Below, piece by piece: positions 1 through 5,307 of a stretch of DNA of 11,861 nucleotides. The translations under genes were made by a program, and so were the position numbers. Origin of the DNA: Candidatus Zipacnadia bacterium. Lineage in GTDB: Bacteria; Armatimonadota; Zipacnadia; Zipacnadales; Zipacnadaceae. Position 1 is the stretch's first letter, and every line of letters starts with the position of its first letter. Under the pieces are notes generated by a model. That model made no database searches and was not told where the DNA came from. It was given only the letters and a program-made list of their open reading frames with translations. The stretch spans positions 1 to 11,861 of the forward strand of contig JALGTJ010000034.1 in the NCBI GenBank assembly GCA_029821415.1, written 5' to 3'.

Positions 1-1550
1 TAGGTCCAGCCGGACGTAACGTACTACTGGAGAAGAGCTTCGGCTCTCCGACCATCACCAAAGACGGAGTGACGGTAGCCAAGGAAATAGAATTGAAAGA
101 CCACGTCAAGAATATAGGGGCTAAGTTACTGATCGAGGTAGCCTCGCAGACCAATGATGAGGCCGGTGATGGTACTACCACCGCCACAGTTCTGGCCCAG
201 AGGATGCTCAACCAGGGGCTAAAAGCAGTAGCTGCCGGTGCTAACCCGATGTTCCTTAAGCGAGGCATTGAGAAGGCAGTTGCTAAAGTCGTCGAGACCC
301 TGCGCGAGCGAGCCATTGACGTAAAGACCCCTGAGGAAATGAAACAGGTGGCAGCTATTGCCGGCAACGATCCACAAATCGGTGAGCTCGTTGCTGAGGC
401 TATGCGCCAGGTGGGTAAGGATGGCGTCATCACCGTTGAGGAGTCTCAGGGCATCGAGACGACCCTTGAGCTAGTCGAAGGAATGCAGTTTGATAAGGGC
501 TACCTCAGTCCTTACATGATCACTAACAAAGAGAACCTCACTGCTGAGCTGGAAAACCCTCTTATTCTCTTGTATGAAAAGAAGATTAGCAACGTCAACG
601 AAATCGTGCCGCTCCTGGAGCGAGTAGTGCAGGCGAACAAGGCCCTCCTAATTGTGGCCGAGGATGTCGAAGGCGAAGCCCTGGCGACTCTGGTGGTCAA
701 CAAGCTACGTGGAGCCCTGGACGTAGTAGCCGTTAAGGCCCCCGGCTTTGGTAACCGGCGCAAGCAAATCCTTGAAGATATCGCCATCCTCACCAACGGT
801 ACCTTCTTCTCTGAGGACCTGGGGGTGAAGCTGGAGAATGTGATGCTGGATATGCTGGGTACTGCCAGCAGAGTTGTAGTCACTAATGATGATACGACCA
901 TTATTGAAGGCGCCGGCAGTGCTGATGCTATCAAGGGCCGTATTGACCAACTCCGTCGCGAAATTGAGGAGACCGACTCCAACTACGACCGGGAGAAACT
1001 GGAAGAACGGCTGGCCAAGCTCGCAGGAGGTGTGGCGGTCATTCATGTTGGAGCAGCTACAGAGACTGAACTGAAGGAGAAGCAGCACCGCTACGAAGAC
1101 GCCCTCTCTGCGACGCGGGTGGCTGTCGAGGAGGGTATAGTGCCGGGAGGCGGCGCCGCTCTGGTCCACGCCATCCCCGCCCTGGACGATGTGGAGGCGG
1201 AAGATGAAGACGAGCAAATCGGCATAGATATTGTACGCGATGCTTTGGAAGCTCCACTACGTCAACTGGCGGACAACGCGGGTTTCGAGGGGGCGGTGAT
1301 CGTCCGAAGAGTGATGGAAGATGACCCGGGCATCGGCTTCAATGTGCTGACTGGCGAATATACAAATATGATAGAAGCGGGCATTGTTGACCCGCTACGG
1401 GTTACCCGCGCTGCCTTGGAGAACGCCGCCAGCATCGCGAGCATGATTCTCACCACTGAAACTGTTCTGGCTGAAATTGAAGAAAAGAAACCACCCGCCG
1501 CAGCACATACACCCGGTGGCGGTATGCCCGGTGGAATGCCGCCTATGTAG
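1..1550 (+). CDS. groEL: Chaperonin GroEL (Hsp60), 5' end outside window
   Basis: This gene encodes the subunit of the cytosolic double-ring chaperonin that folds proteins in an ATP-driven cycle with GroES. The frame is open from base 3 and begins inside the conserved LGPAGRNVLLEKSFG stretch. By comparison with E. coli GroEL (L31-G32) only about 30 N-terminal residues are missing. ATPase residues are present: Asp of TITKDGV (E. coli D52; bases 63-65), Asp of GDGTTT (D87; bases 168-170) and Asp of YEDALSATR (D398), followed by the nucleotide-binding GGG of EEGIVPGGGAAL. The C-terminus is a Gly/Met/Pro-rich tail (GGGMPGGMPPM), the usual flexible GroEL end. About 515 residues are visible, a normal length. 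An acidic insert (AEDEDEQ) follows the GGG motif. The overall flavour resembles Chloroflexota GroEL, which is an impression rather than a search result. groES would be expected upstream but is not in view. Confidence 0.97.
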   Translation, partial: GPAGRNVLLEKSFGSPTITKDGVTVAKEIELKDHVKNIGAKLLIEVASQTNDEAGDGTTTATVLAQRMLNQGLKAVAAGANPMFLKRGIEKAVAKVVETLRERAIDVKTPEEMKQVAAIAGNDPQIGELVAEAMRQVGKDGVITVEESQGIETTLELVEGMQFDKGYLSPYMITNKENLTAELENPLILLYEKKISNVNEIVPLLERVVQANKALLIVAEDVEGEALATLVVNKLRGALDVVAVKAPGFGNRRKQILEDIAILTNGTFFSEDLGVKLENVMLDMLGTASRVVVTNDDTTIIEGAGSADAIKGRIDQLRREIEETDSNYDREKLEERLAKLAGGVAVIHVGAATETELKEKQHRYEDALSATRVAVEEGIVPGGGAALVHAIPALDDVEAEDEDEQIGIDIVRDALEAPLRQLADNAGFEGAVIVRRVMEDDPGIGFNVLTGEYTNMIEAGIVDPLRVTRAALENAASIASMILTTETVLAEIEEKKPPAAAHTPGGGMPGGMPPM

Positions 1551-1590
1551 CATCCCGATGACACCTGCTACAATCAGATCCTACTCACCG

Positions 1591-1625
1591 AGGGCAGAGG
1601 CGCTATGCCTCTGCCCTTTCGCTTG
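1591..1625 (+). terminator. Intrinsic terminator-like stem-loop after groEL
   Basis: AGGGCAGAGGC (1591-1601) and GCCTCTGCCCT (1607-1617) form a perfect 11-bp stem with a 5-nt loop, 41 bases after the groEL stop. The following bases, TTTCGCTT, are moderately T-rich on the + strand. Read from the - strand the tail is not T-rich, so the structure serves groEL better than the convergent membrane-protein gene. The U-tract is weak. Confidence 0.7.
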
Positions 1626-1663
1626 CTGAACTTCATACCACCATGGAGCTGTCCAACCAATAC

Positions 1664-3259
1664 TTACTGCTTACTGCCCCGCGCCGTGGTTAACGCCATA
1701 TGGCCCTCAGCACCCAACCGAAGCGGAACAGTGGGATCCAGCTTGACTAGATAAATCTGCACCTCTCCGTCGTCCCATATCTTCTTTCGGGGCGTTGCCG
1801 GCGGCAGGTATTTTTGCAGTCTGGGATCGACCAGGACTAGGTTACGGATGCCCCTACATACAACTGGTGGACTCACGCGCTTTGTTTTCATGTGATGGGC
1901 ATAGTTGGGGGGGTCGCCACCATACAAACGAGACCACTCCAGAGGGAAGGTGTACACAGGCAGATGCTGAGCCAGGTACATAGCCAGACGGAAGTTGAGC
2001 ATAGGGTGCTCCGCTTGTGTCTCCCCGCGAGTGGGCATACCTGTCAACACAACAGTGTCGGTGTCCTTAAAGCGAGCCAATAGATGCTGTACGCTGAGGA
2101 GACTGCGCTGCAGCCGCGCATCCTCGGCAGTGAACACAGAGCCAATGAAGACGCCATTAAGCAAGACAACCAGAAGAACCAAACCAGCCACCTGGGCCCG
2201 GCTCAGGGACCGCGAGAGGCGCACCACGGCAGCGGTAGCCAGCAGGATTGCCGGGCCCAGTACAAGCAACATGTAGCCCGCCTGGCCGAAATGGATGAGC
2301 ACATAGAAGAATAGCGCCGGAGCTGACCAGATAGCCAAGAACGGCCAAGCCTGAGCTGTGCGCAAAGCGTGGGGCAGATACCTGCGGCCAGCCAACAGCA
2401 ACAGAGGAGAACCCGCCAGCAGCAGGCCGGCGCCGCAGCTTATTGCCTGATAGCTGAATACCTTGAAGGTCGTCAGGTTTCCCGTCATAGGAGCCGCGCC
2501 TATTAGCATCTGCGATAGATGTGCAGAAACTTCCCGATAACGGGCTATTCCTCCGACACTGATCACCATCGGAATCGCCCAGGCACAGGTGATCAAGCCA
2601 AAAATCACCATAGCCGTGGCCAACTGGCGCCAAGGCCGCCGGCCCATCGCCCACAGCCACAGCGGAGCCAGAAACAGCGCATCAGTCGGCCGAACACCAC
2701 CAGCCACCCCTATGGCCAGAGCCGCCGGCCATACCGACTGCTTCGGCTCAGTCAGCATCCTCCAGCACAGGTAGCCGATCAGCAGCGAGAAGAAGCCCGA
2801 TATGGCATAGGTATCCCCACGCGTGGCATACAACCAAGCCAGTGGACTGAATAGAACCAGAGCACCAGCAACCAACCCACCCCGCAGCCCCAGCAAGCGC
2901 CCTGCCCACCACACCATAAGCCCGACCGTGAGCCCGCCAGCACACAGACTCATCACCACCAGAGATAGGTAAGGCGGCAGTCCCATAAGACCCAGTAGCT
3001 TGGCACCGTATATATACAAGAAGTATCCCGGTGGATGAGGCTGGTGCTGGGCAACATCGTAGTCAACCACTCCCAGTACAAACTGCACGCTATCCCAGGT
3101 CAGAGGCATGTGCGTGCGAAACACAAAGCGGGCGCCAACCGCCACCAGTCCCGCGATCACAGCGAGGACAAGCAGAGACCTCGTTGCGGGGACACTCAGT
3201 ACGCCCTGTCGGCCTTCCTCACTATTCCCTGTATCCTGATTAGATAGTTGATTGCTCAT
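1664..3259 (-). CDS. Multi-pass membrane glycosyltransferase-like protein (GT-C / DUF2723-like)
   Basis: This is a 531-residue integral membrane protein with about 10 or more hydrophobic segments, starting with one at residues 28-46. After the first segment comes an acidic site, TWDSVQF (Asp56), then HPPGYF at 75-80. An Asp soon after the first membrane span, followed by HPPGY, is typical of the DUF2723/PMT-like GT-C superfamily. Those enzymes transfer sugars from polyprenyl-phosphate donors to proteins or lipids on the outer face of the membrane. A further motif, ATRGDTYA, lies near 145-152, and residues after about 375 form a more hydrophilic C-terminal domain. The ATG at 3257-3259 lacks a clear Shine-Dalgarno sequence, so the start is uncertain. 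It is convergent with groEL and divergent from the pilus locus. A role in glycosylating pilins or envelope sugars is only suggested by proximity. Donor and acceptor are unknown. Confidence 0.82.
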   Translation of the reverse strand: MSNQLSNQDTGNSEEGRQGVLSVPATRSLLVLAVIAGLVAVGARFVFRTHMPLTWDSVQFVLGVVDYDVAQHQPHPPGYFLYIYGAKLLGLMGLPPYLSLVVMSLCAGGLTVGLMVWWAGRLLGLRGGLVAGALVLFSPLAWLYATRGDTYAISGFFSLLIGYLCWRMLTEPKQSVWPAALAIGVAGGVRPTDALFLAPLWLWAMGRRPWRQLATAMVIFGLITCAWAIPMVISVGGIARYREVSAHLSQMLIGAAPMTGNLTTFKVFSYQAISCGAGLLLAGSPLLLLAGRRYLPHALRTAQAWPFLAIWSAPALFFYVLIHFGQAGYMLLVLGPAILLATAAVVRLSRSLSRAQVAGLVLLVVLLNGVFIGSVFTAEDARLQRSLLSVQHLLARFKDTDTVVLTGMPTRGETQAEHPMLNFRLAMYLAQHLPVYTFPLEWSRLYGGDPPNYAHHMKTKRVSPPVVCRGIRNLVLVDPRLQKYLPPATPRKKIWDDGEVQIYLVKLDPTVPLRLGAEGHMALTTARGSKQ

Positions 3260-3326
3260 GATAACACTTGATCGCAGAACAAGGGGCTCTTTCGCTTGTC
3301 AGCCACTACGGAGTTCGTGCTCTCGC

Positions 3327-3397
3327 CAGCTAACACCTCCCAGAACTATTAGCTCTTCGCCGCAGCAGAAAAAGATTTTGGGAGGCAGGTTTAGCTG
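3327..3397. repeat. Imperfect inverted repeat in divergent intergenic region
   Basis: CAGCTAA (3327-3333) pairs with TTAGCTG (3391-3397), and CCTCCCA (3336-3342) pairs with TGGGAGG (3379-3385). The two stems are separated by a 2/5-nt internal loop and enclose a 36-nt loop. The structure lies between the divergent membrane-protein gene and the pilus promoter, so it could be a regulator site or an RNA structure in a - strand leader. A perfect TATAAT at 3412-3417 just downstream has no good -35. Apart from this and the promoter, I see nothing else in 3260-3447. Confidence 0.4.
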
Positions 3398-3447
3398 AAT
3401 GTAATCTGAGGTATAATTTAGGTGCAAGTTGTATTACTGAGTGGTCC

Positions 3448-3476
3448 TTGACAATATTCTCCAGTTATAGTATAAT
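3448..3476 (+). promoter_or_regulatory. Consensus sigma-70-type promoter of the pilin operon
   Basis: TTGACA at 3448-3453 and TATAAT at 3471-3476 are separated by exactly 17 bp, so both hexamers and the spacing match the housekeeping consensus. Transcription would start near 3483, giving an untranslated leader of about 104 nt before the first well-supported start codon at 3587. No other promoter of this quality lies upstream of the pilin genes, so it probably drives the array, cpaA and tadE. Confidence 0.87.
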
Positions 3477-3586
3477 ATTCATTGTTCGCTCAAGTATATA
3501 TAAACAAGATGTCTGAGCATGGCGAAAGGTGGATCAGAAAAGGCGCAACAGGCACAGACATCAGCGAAGTAACTGGAGGGATATCT

Positions 3587-3724
3587 ATGGGTGAGGTCAT
3601 ACATCAAACGGTCGCACAACAGGGAGTACTGGCCATTGCCCAGTATGTTTTGCTCTTTCCCCTGGTAGTTACCGCAGTATTGGCAGGCTGGCGGACAATG
3701 AGTAACCTCCTCAATCGGACGTAG
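3587..3724 (+). CDS. Small pilin-like hydrophobic protein (45 aa)
   Basis: This is a 45-residue protein with a single hydrophobic segment (about 14-33), encoded first in the pilus transcription unit. ATG 3587 is chosen because GGAGGG (3575-3580) sits 6 nt upstream. The frame extends upstream to an ATG at 3509 without a ribosome site and to a TTG at 3482, which coincides with the predicted transcription start. The product resembles a degenerate Flp pilin: Gly13 is followed by VLAIAQYVLLF, comparable to G-VTTVEYALLL in the first Flp protein, where the Gly is also residue 13. It ends in TMSNLLN, like many Flp tails. However, the Glu of the EY motif is Gln and there is one extra residue before it. 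It may be a diverged minor pilin, a membrane accessory protein, or a decaying pilin. Confidence 0.62.
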   Translation: MGEVIHQTVAQQGVLAIAQYVLLFPLVVTAVLAGWRTMSNLLNRT

Positions 3725-3834
3725 GCCTGTCCACAGATTAGCAGAGAATTGACCAACCGACAGGGGATTAGACAACAACAGACATCCTGGCACCTTCTGT
3801 TCTGGAATCCTGTCCTCATAAGAAAGGAGGGAGA

Positions 3835-4182
3835 AAAGTGAAAGCGATCAAGGCTCTGTGGACCGACGAAGCTGGTGTCACCACGGTAGAGTACGCGCTG
3901 CTGTTGGCTGTTCTGGTCGTAGGTGCGGCCACCATCTGGACCGCTCTGAGCCAGTGCGGAAATCGACTAACTCAGAACTATGCCCAGACGCGACTCTTAA
4001 CCCGCGCTATTTGGCAGTTGTGATAGCGCAAACACAGAAGAGAAGGCTACTACAAGAAAGGGGGCAGCAAAGTGAAAGCGATCAAGGCTCTGTGGACCGA
4101 CGAAGCTGGTGTCACCACGGTAGAGTACGCGCTGCTGTTGGCTGTTCTGGTCGTAGGTGCGGCCACCATCTGGACCGCTCTG
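3835..4182 (+). repeat. Exact 114-bp tandem duplication covering flp1 and flp2 cores
   Basis: Bases 3835-3948 and 4069-4182 are identical over 114 bp, at an offset of 234 bp. Homology continues imperfectly upstream through both ribosome-binding regions (3820-3834 versus 4054-4068, three mismatches). Downstream the copies diverge at once. The second copy appears to lack about 40 bp before resuming weak similarity in the tail. This is a tandem gene duplication, with the leader and membrane core kept identical by recency or gene conversion. Confidence 0.95.
3838..4023 (+). CDS. flp: Flp/Fap-type IVb pilin, copy 1
   Basis: This 61-residue prepilin is a structural subunit of the Tad pilus. It starts at GTG 3838 with a strong AAAGGAGG (3823-3830) 7 nt upstream. 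The short leader MKAIKALWTDEAG ends at the prepilin peptidase site Gly13. The mature protein begins VTTVEYALLLAVLVVGAA, with the canonical Glu at position +5 followed by Tyr, then one hydrophobic helix. The C-terminal tail after about residue 38 is longer than in most Flp proteins and contains one Cys (SQCGN). The first 37 codons are identical at DNA level to the next gene. Processing by CpaA, encoded downstream, is expected. Confidence 0.93.
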   Translation: MKAIKALWTDEAGVTTVEYALLLAVLVVGAATIWTALSQCGNRLTQNYAQTRLLTRAIWQL

Positions 4183-4227
4183 CGCCTCTTACCTAACCCG
4201 CGACATCTGCGGGTTGTGGCACTGTAG
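4072..4227 (+). CDS. flp: Flp/Fap-type IVb pilin, copy 2 (altered C-terminus)
   Basis: This 51-residue prepilin starts at GTG 4072 with an AAAGGGGGC ribosome-binding sequence (from 4057). Residues 1-37 are identical to copy 1, including the Gly13 cleavage site, Glu at +5 and the hydrophobic helix. After TAL the tail switches to a basic sequence, RLLPNPRHLRVVAL, and stops at TAG 4225-4227. The tail resembles the end of copy 1 after loss of about 40 bp, so this copy has probably been remodelled by a deletion. It may still be a functional minor pilin. Alternatively it is an early-stage pseudogene, since Flp tails are normally not so basic. Confidence 0.88.
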   Translation: MKAIKALWTDEAGVTTVEYALLLAVLVVGAATIWTALRLLPNPRHLRVVAL

Positions 4228-4236
4228 CAGGTCCAG

Positions 4237-4364
4237 GGGAGAAAGGCACTCGCTACCCGCACCCGGACAAATTAACATCGCCGCTAAGCTCTGGGCTGAT
4301 GAAACGGACAGATCAAAATAGAATAGGAGAAGTAGCAAGCCGTGCCGCGAGTGCCTTTTCTCCC
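4237..4364. repeat. 128-bp segment bounded by 16/17-bp inverted repeats
   Basis: GGGAGAAAGGCACTCG (4237-4252) is matched in inverted orientation by CGAGTGCCTTTTCTCCC (4348-4364), with a single-base bulge and 95 nt between. The hexamer GCAGGT occurs just outside both ends (4227-4232 and 4365-4370), four bases away on the left. This geometry recalls a small non-autonomous element with target duplication, but it would equally suit a long-range RNA hairpin. No transposase is encoded. Confidence 0.45.
4277..4321 (+). pseudogene. Relic of an Flp pilin start
   Basis: Read from 4277, the frame gives I-A-A-K-L-W-A-D-E-T-D-R-S-K then TAG. The AAKLWADE stretch matches the leader motif of the intact pilins (ALWTDEAG in copies 1-2, RKLWKDESG in copy 5), but there is no start codon, no cleavage-site motif and no hydrophobic segment. 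Its position, where another array member would fall, supports a decayed pilin gene. The match is short, so chance resemblance is possible. Confidence 0.4.
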
Positions 4365-4403
4365 GCAGGTATTGTACCAATGTAACGGTAAACCGGTAAC
4401 TGC

Positions 4404-4489
4404 AAGGGAGTCGGGGACCGGGGAGACCCGCCGCACCATGTTATTTCGCTATTACGACTGGGGCCTGCGATCTTCCCCTTTCCCTTTTT
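4404..4489 (+). other. Possible long stem-loop with T-run before flp3
   Basis: AAGGGA (4404-4409) pairs with TCCCTT (4481-4486), and GGGGA (4413-4417) pairs with TCCCC (4474-4478). A small internal loop interrupts the stem and the apical loop is 56 nt, followed by TTT. It could act as an attenuator or processing site between the first and second pilin pairs. The long loop makes it uncertain. The rest of 4365-4540 shows no gene that I can support. Confidence 0.25.
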
Positions 4490-4572
4490 CAACAAAAATA
4501 GGGCGAACATACCCACTACCTTCGTTGGTCGCTGGGTGTGATGCTCATGGCGGTCGTAAGCGGTGACTGATA

Positions 4573-4749
4573 ATGTATAACGACTACAGCCTTGCGTTGT
4601 TAATCAGAGATGAAGCGGGTTTGGCAACAGTTGAGTACGCCGTACTGCTTGCTGGACTCATCATAGGATCAACTGCCATATGGCAGATCATGGTGGGGGC
4701 GATGACGACGCCAACTGCGCAGGCTGCAGAAACTGTCAACTGCAATTGA
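4573..4749 (+). CDS. flp: Flp/Fap-type IVb pilin, copy 3
   Basis: This 58-residue prepilin has a 16-residue leader ending IRDEAG, cleavage expected after Gly16, then LATVEYAVLLAGLIIG with Glu at +5 and Tyr at +6. It starts at ATG 4573; the preceding bases give only a poor ribosome site (GCGGTGACT). A mini-ORF ending at TGA 4568-4570 suggests reinitiation. Stops in the same frame just upstream exclude a longer form. It differs in type from copies 1, 2 and 5 (LATVEYAVLLAG versus VTTVEYALLL) and pairs with copy 4. Its TGA stop lies eight codons before the position of the copy 4 stop. The ancestral TAG is still present in frame at 4771-4773, so the C-terminus is secondarily shortened. Confidence 0.88.
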   Translation: MYNDYSLALLIRDEAGLATVEYAVLLAGLIIGSTAIWQIMVGAMTTPTAQAAETVNCN

Positions 4750-4794
4750 GTGCCGGCGGAGGGACGTCAGTAGAGCACCAGGCAGAGGAGACGA

Positions 4795-4818
4795 ATGGCA
4801 GGCGAACTGTCTCTATGA
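4795..4818 (+). pseudogene. Truncated pilin start at duplication junction
   Basis: ATG 4795 with a good GAGGAG (4785-4790) begins MAGELSL and then meets TGA 4816-4818. The 50 bases ending at 4810 match the flp5 start region (39 of 50 identical, ungapped, offset 280), where the frame continues as MARKLWKDESG. The body of the pilin is missing and the sequence after about 4815 instead resembles the leader of flp3. It is therefore the cut-off 5' end of an flp5-type gene left by the tandem duplication. Its ribosome-binding site is better than that of the surviving flp5. Confidence 0.65.
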
Positions 4819-4856
4819 CAATGCTTGTAGTAGTCGTAGGGGAAGTTCAACAATGA
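4815..4856 (+). other. Mini-ORF overlapping flp4 start (possible coupling leader)
   Basis: A 13-codon frame, MTMLVVVVGEVQQ, ends in TGA at 4854-4856 and overlaps the flp4 ATG as ATGA. A related frame, MLMAVVSGD, runs from 4541 to TGA 4568-4570, two bases before the flp3 start. The internal Met-Leu at 4821 corresponds to 4541 in the 280-bp repeat. Both could couple translation to the pilin behind them. They may also be incidental. Confidence 0.25.
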
Positions 4857-5053
4857 GCATACGACAATGCTTTATAACACTAATTAGAGACGAAGAGGGC
4901 TTGGCGACGGTTGAATACGCCGTCCTACTTGCGGGGCTCATTATAGGGCTCAGCGTCACATGGCAACCTCTAGGCGACGCTATGAGCAACACGGGCGAAA
5001 AAACCCAACAGGCCATCGCGGCCGGTGAGGTGACGGGAGTAGGATGTCAGTAG
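4853..5053 (+). CDS. flp: Flp/Fap-type IVb pilin, copy 4
   Basis: This 66-residue prepilin starts at ATG 4853, with AGGGGAAG (4838-4845) as a 7-nt-spaced ribosome site. The leader ends IRDEEG with cleavage after Gly16. The mature N-terminus LATVEYAVLLAGLIIG carries Glu at +5 and forms the assembly helix. The tail, residues about 38-66, is polar (SNTGEKTQQ) and longer than in copy 3, and ends in a Cys two residues from the C-terminus. The core is nearly identical to copy 3, while leader and tail differ, the usual pattern for duplicated pilins under selection on the helix only. Confidence 0.92.
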   Translation: MSIRQCFITLIRDEEGLATVEYAVLLAGLIIGLSVTWQPLGDAMSNTGEKTQQAIAAGEVTGVGCQ

Positions 5054-5074
5054 ACCATTTGGCAGATGATACGA

Positions 5075-5230
5075 ATGGCACGCAAATTGTGGAAGGATGA
5101 ATCAGGCGTTACAACCGTGGAGTACGCTCTGCTCCTGGGTATCATGGTGGTAGGAGCGGTTACGGTGTGGACGACTTTGCGCGGTGCGATTTCCGCAGCA
5201 ATGACCCAGATCGCTGACTCGCTCAATTGA
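5075..5230 (+). CDS. flp: Flp/Fap-type IVb pilin, copy 5
   Basis: This 51-residue prepilin reads MARKLWKDESG | VTTVEYALLLGIMVVGAV, with cleavage after Gly11, Glu at +5 and Tyr at +6. Its tail TTLRGAISAAMTQIADSLN is amphipathic and looks like a standard Flp C-terminus, so this may be the major pilin or the one closest to the ancestral state. It starts at ATG 5075, 21 bases after the copy 4 stop. The ribosome-binding site is weak (GATGAT at 5065-5070). The leader type groups it with copies 1 and 2. The 77 bases from its stop to cpaA contain no clear terminator, consistent with one transcription unit. Confidence 0.93.
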   Translation: MARKLWKDESGVTTVEYALLLGIMVVGAVTVWTTLRGAISAAMTQIADSLN

Positions 5231-5307
5231 AGAACGCTGCAAGGTCGTAGCTATGCAATTATATTCTTTGTATCCGTGAAAAGTCCGTACCCAGACGACT
5301 GACACTA

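Larger units (their letters stand above)
4541..5090 (+). repeat. Tandem duplication with 280-bp period in the pilin array
   Basis: flp3 (ATG 4573) and flp4 (ATG 4853) are exactly 280 bp apart and align without gaps through the pilin core. The flanks match too. Bases 4541-4560 versus 4821-4840 share 14 of 20 positions, and 4761-4810 versus 5041-5090 share 39 of 50, including an identical ACGAATGGCA around the next start codon. The junction lies near 4811-4820, where the first copy of the next pilin gene is cut off. This is an older duplication than the 234-bp one. Confidence 0.85.

Noticed and set aside
512..1217. Long antisense open frames across groEL
   Set aside because: They are shadows of a highly conserved coding sequence, with low-complexity Ser/Arg-rich translations and no ribosome sites.
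1795..3247. Several + strand and alternative - strand frames across the membrane-protein gene
   Set aside because: The - strand 531-residue frame has clear membrane segments and a family motif. The others translate to Arg/Pro/Gln-rich noise.
3412..3417. Second TATAAT as an upstream pilus promoter
   Set aside because: No acceptable -35 lies 16-18 bp upstream (GTTTAG or TTTAGC), while a complete consensus promoter lies just downstream.
3482..3586. N-terminal extension of the 45-residue protein from TTG 3482 or ATG 3509
   Set aside because: The TTG coincides with the predicted transcript start and the ATG has no ribosome site, whereas ATG 3587 has GGAGGG at good spacing.
3835..4182. CRISPR-like or satellite repeat
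   Set aside because: Only two units, each containing a pilin coding core in frame; tandem gene duplication explains it.
3858..4196. 112-residue frame spanning both flp1 and flp2
   Set aside because: It is an out-of-frame shadow whose internal repeat arises only from the duplicated pilin DNA.
4342..4566. 74-residue frame between flp2 and flp3
   Set aside because: It has no ribosome site, no recognisable motif and an unusual composition, and it runs through the inverted repeat and the stem-loop. I see no support for a protein.
4815..4852. Remnant of a pilin hydrophobic core (VVVVGEV resembling MVVGAV)
   Set aside because: This stretch matches the flp3 leader better (14 of 20 bases at offset 280), so it is the duplicated leader and not a piece of the helix.
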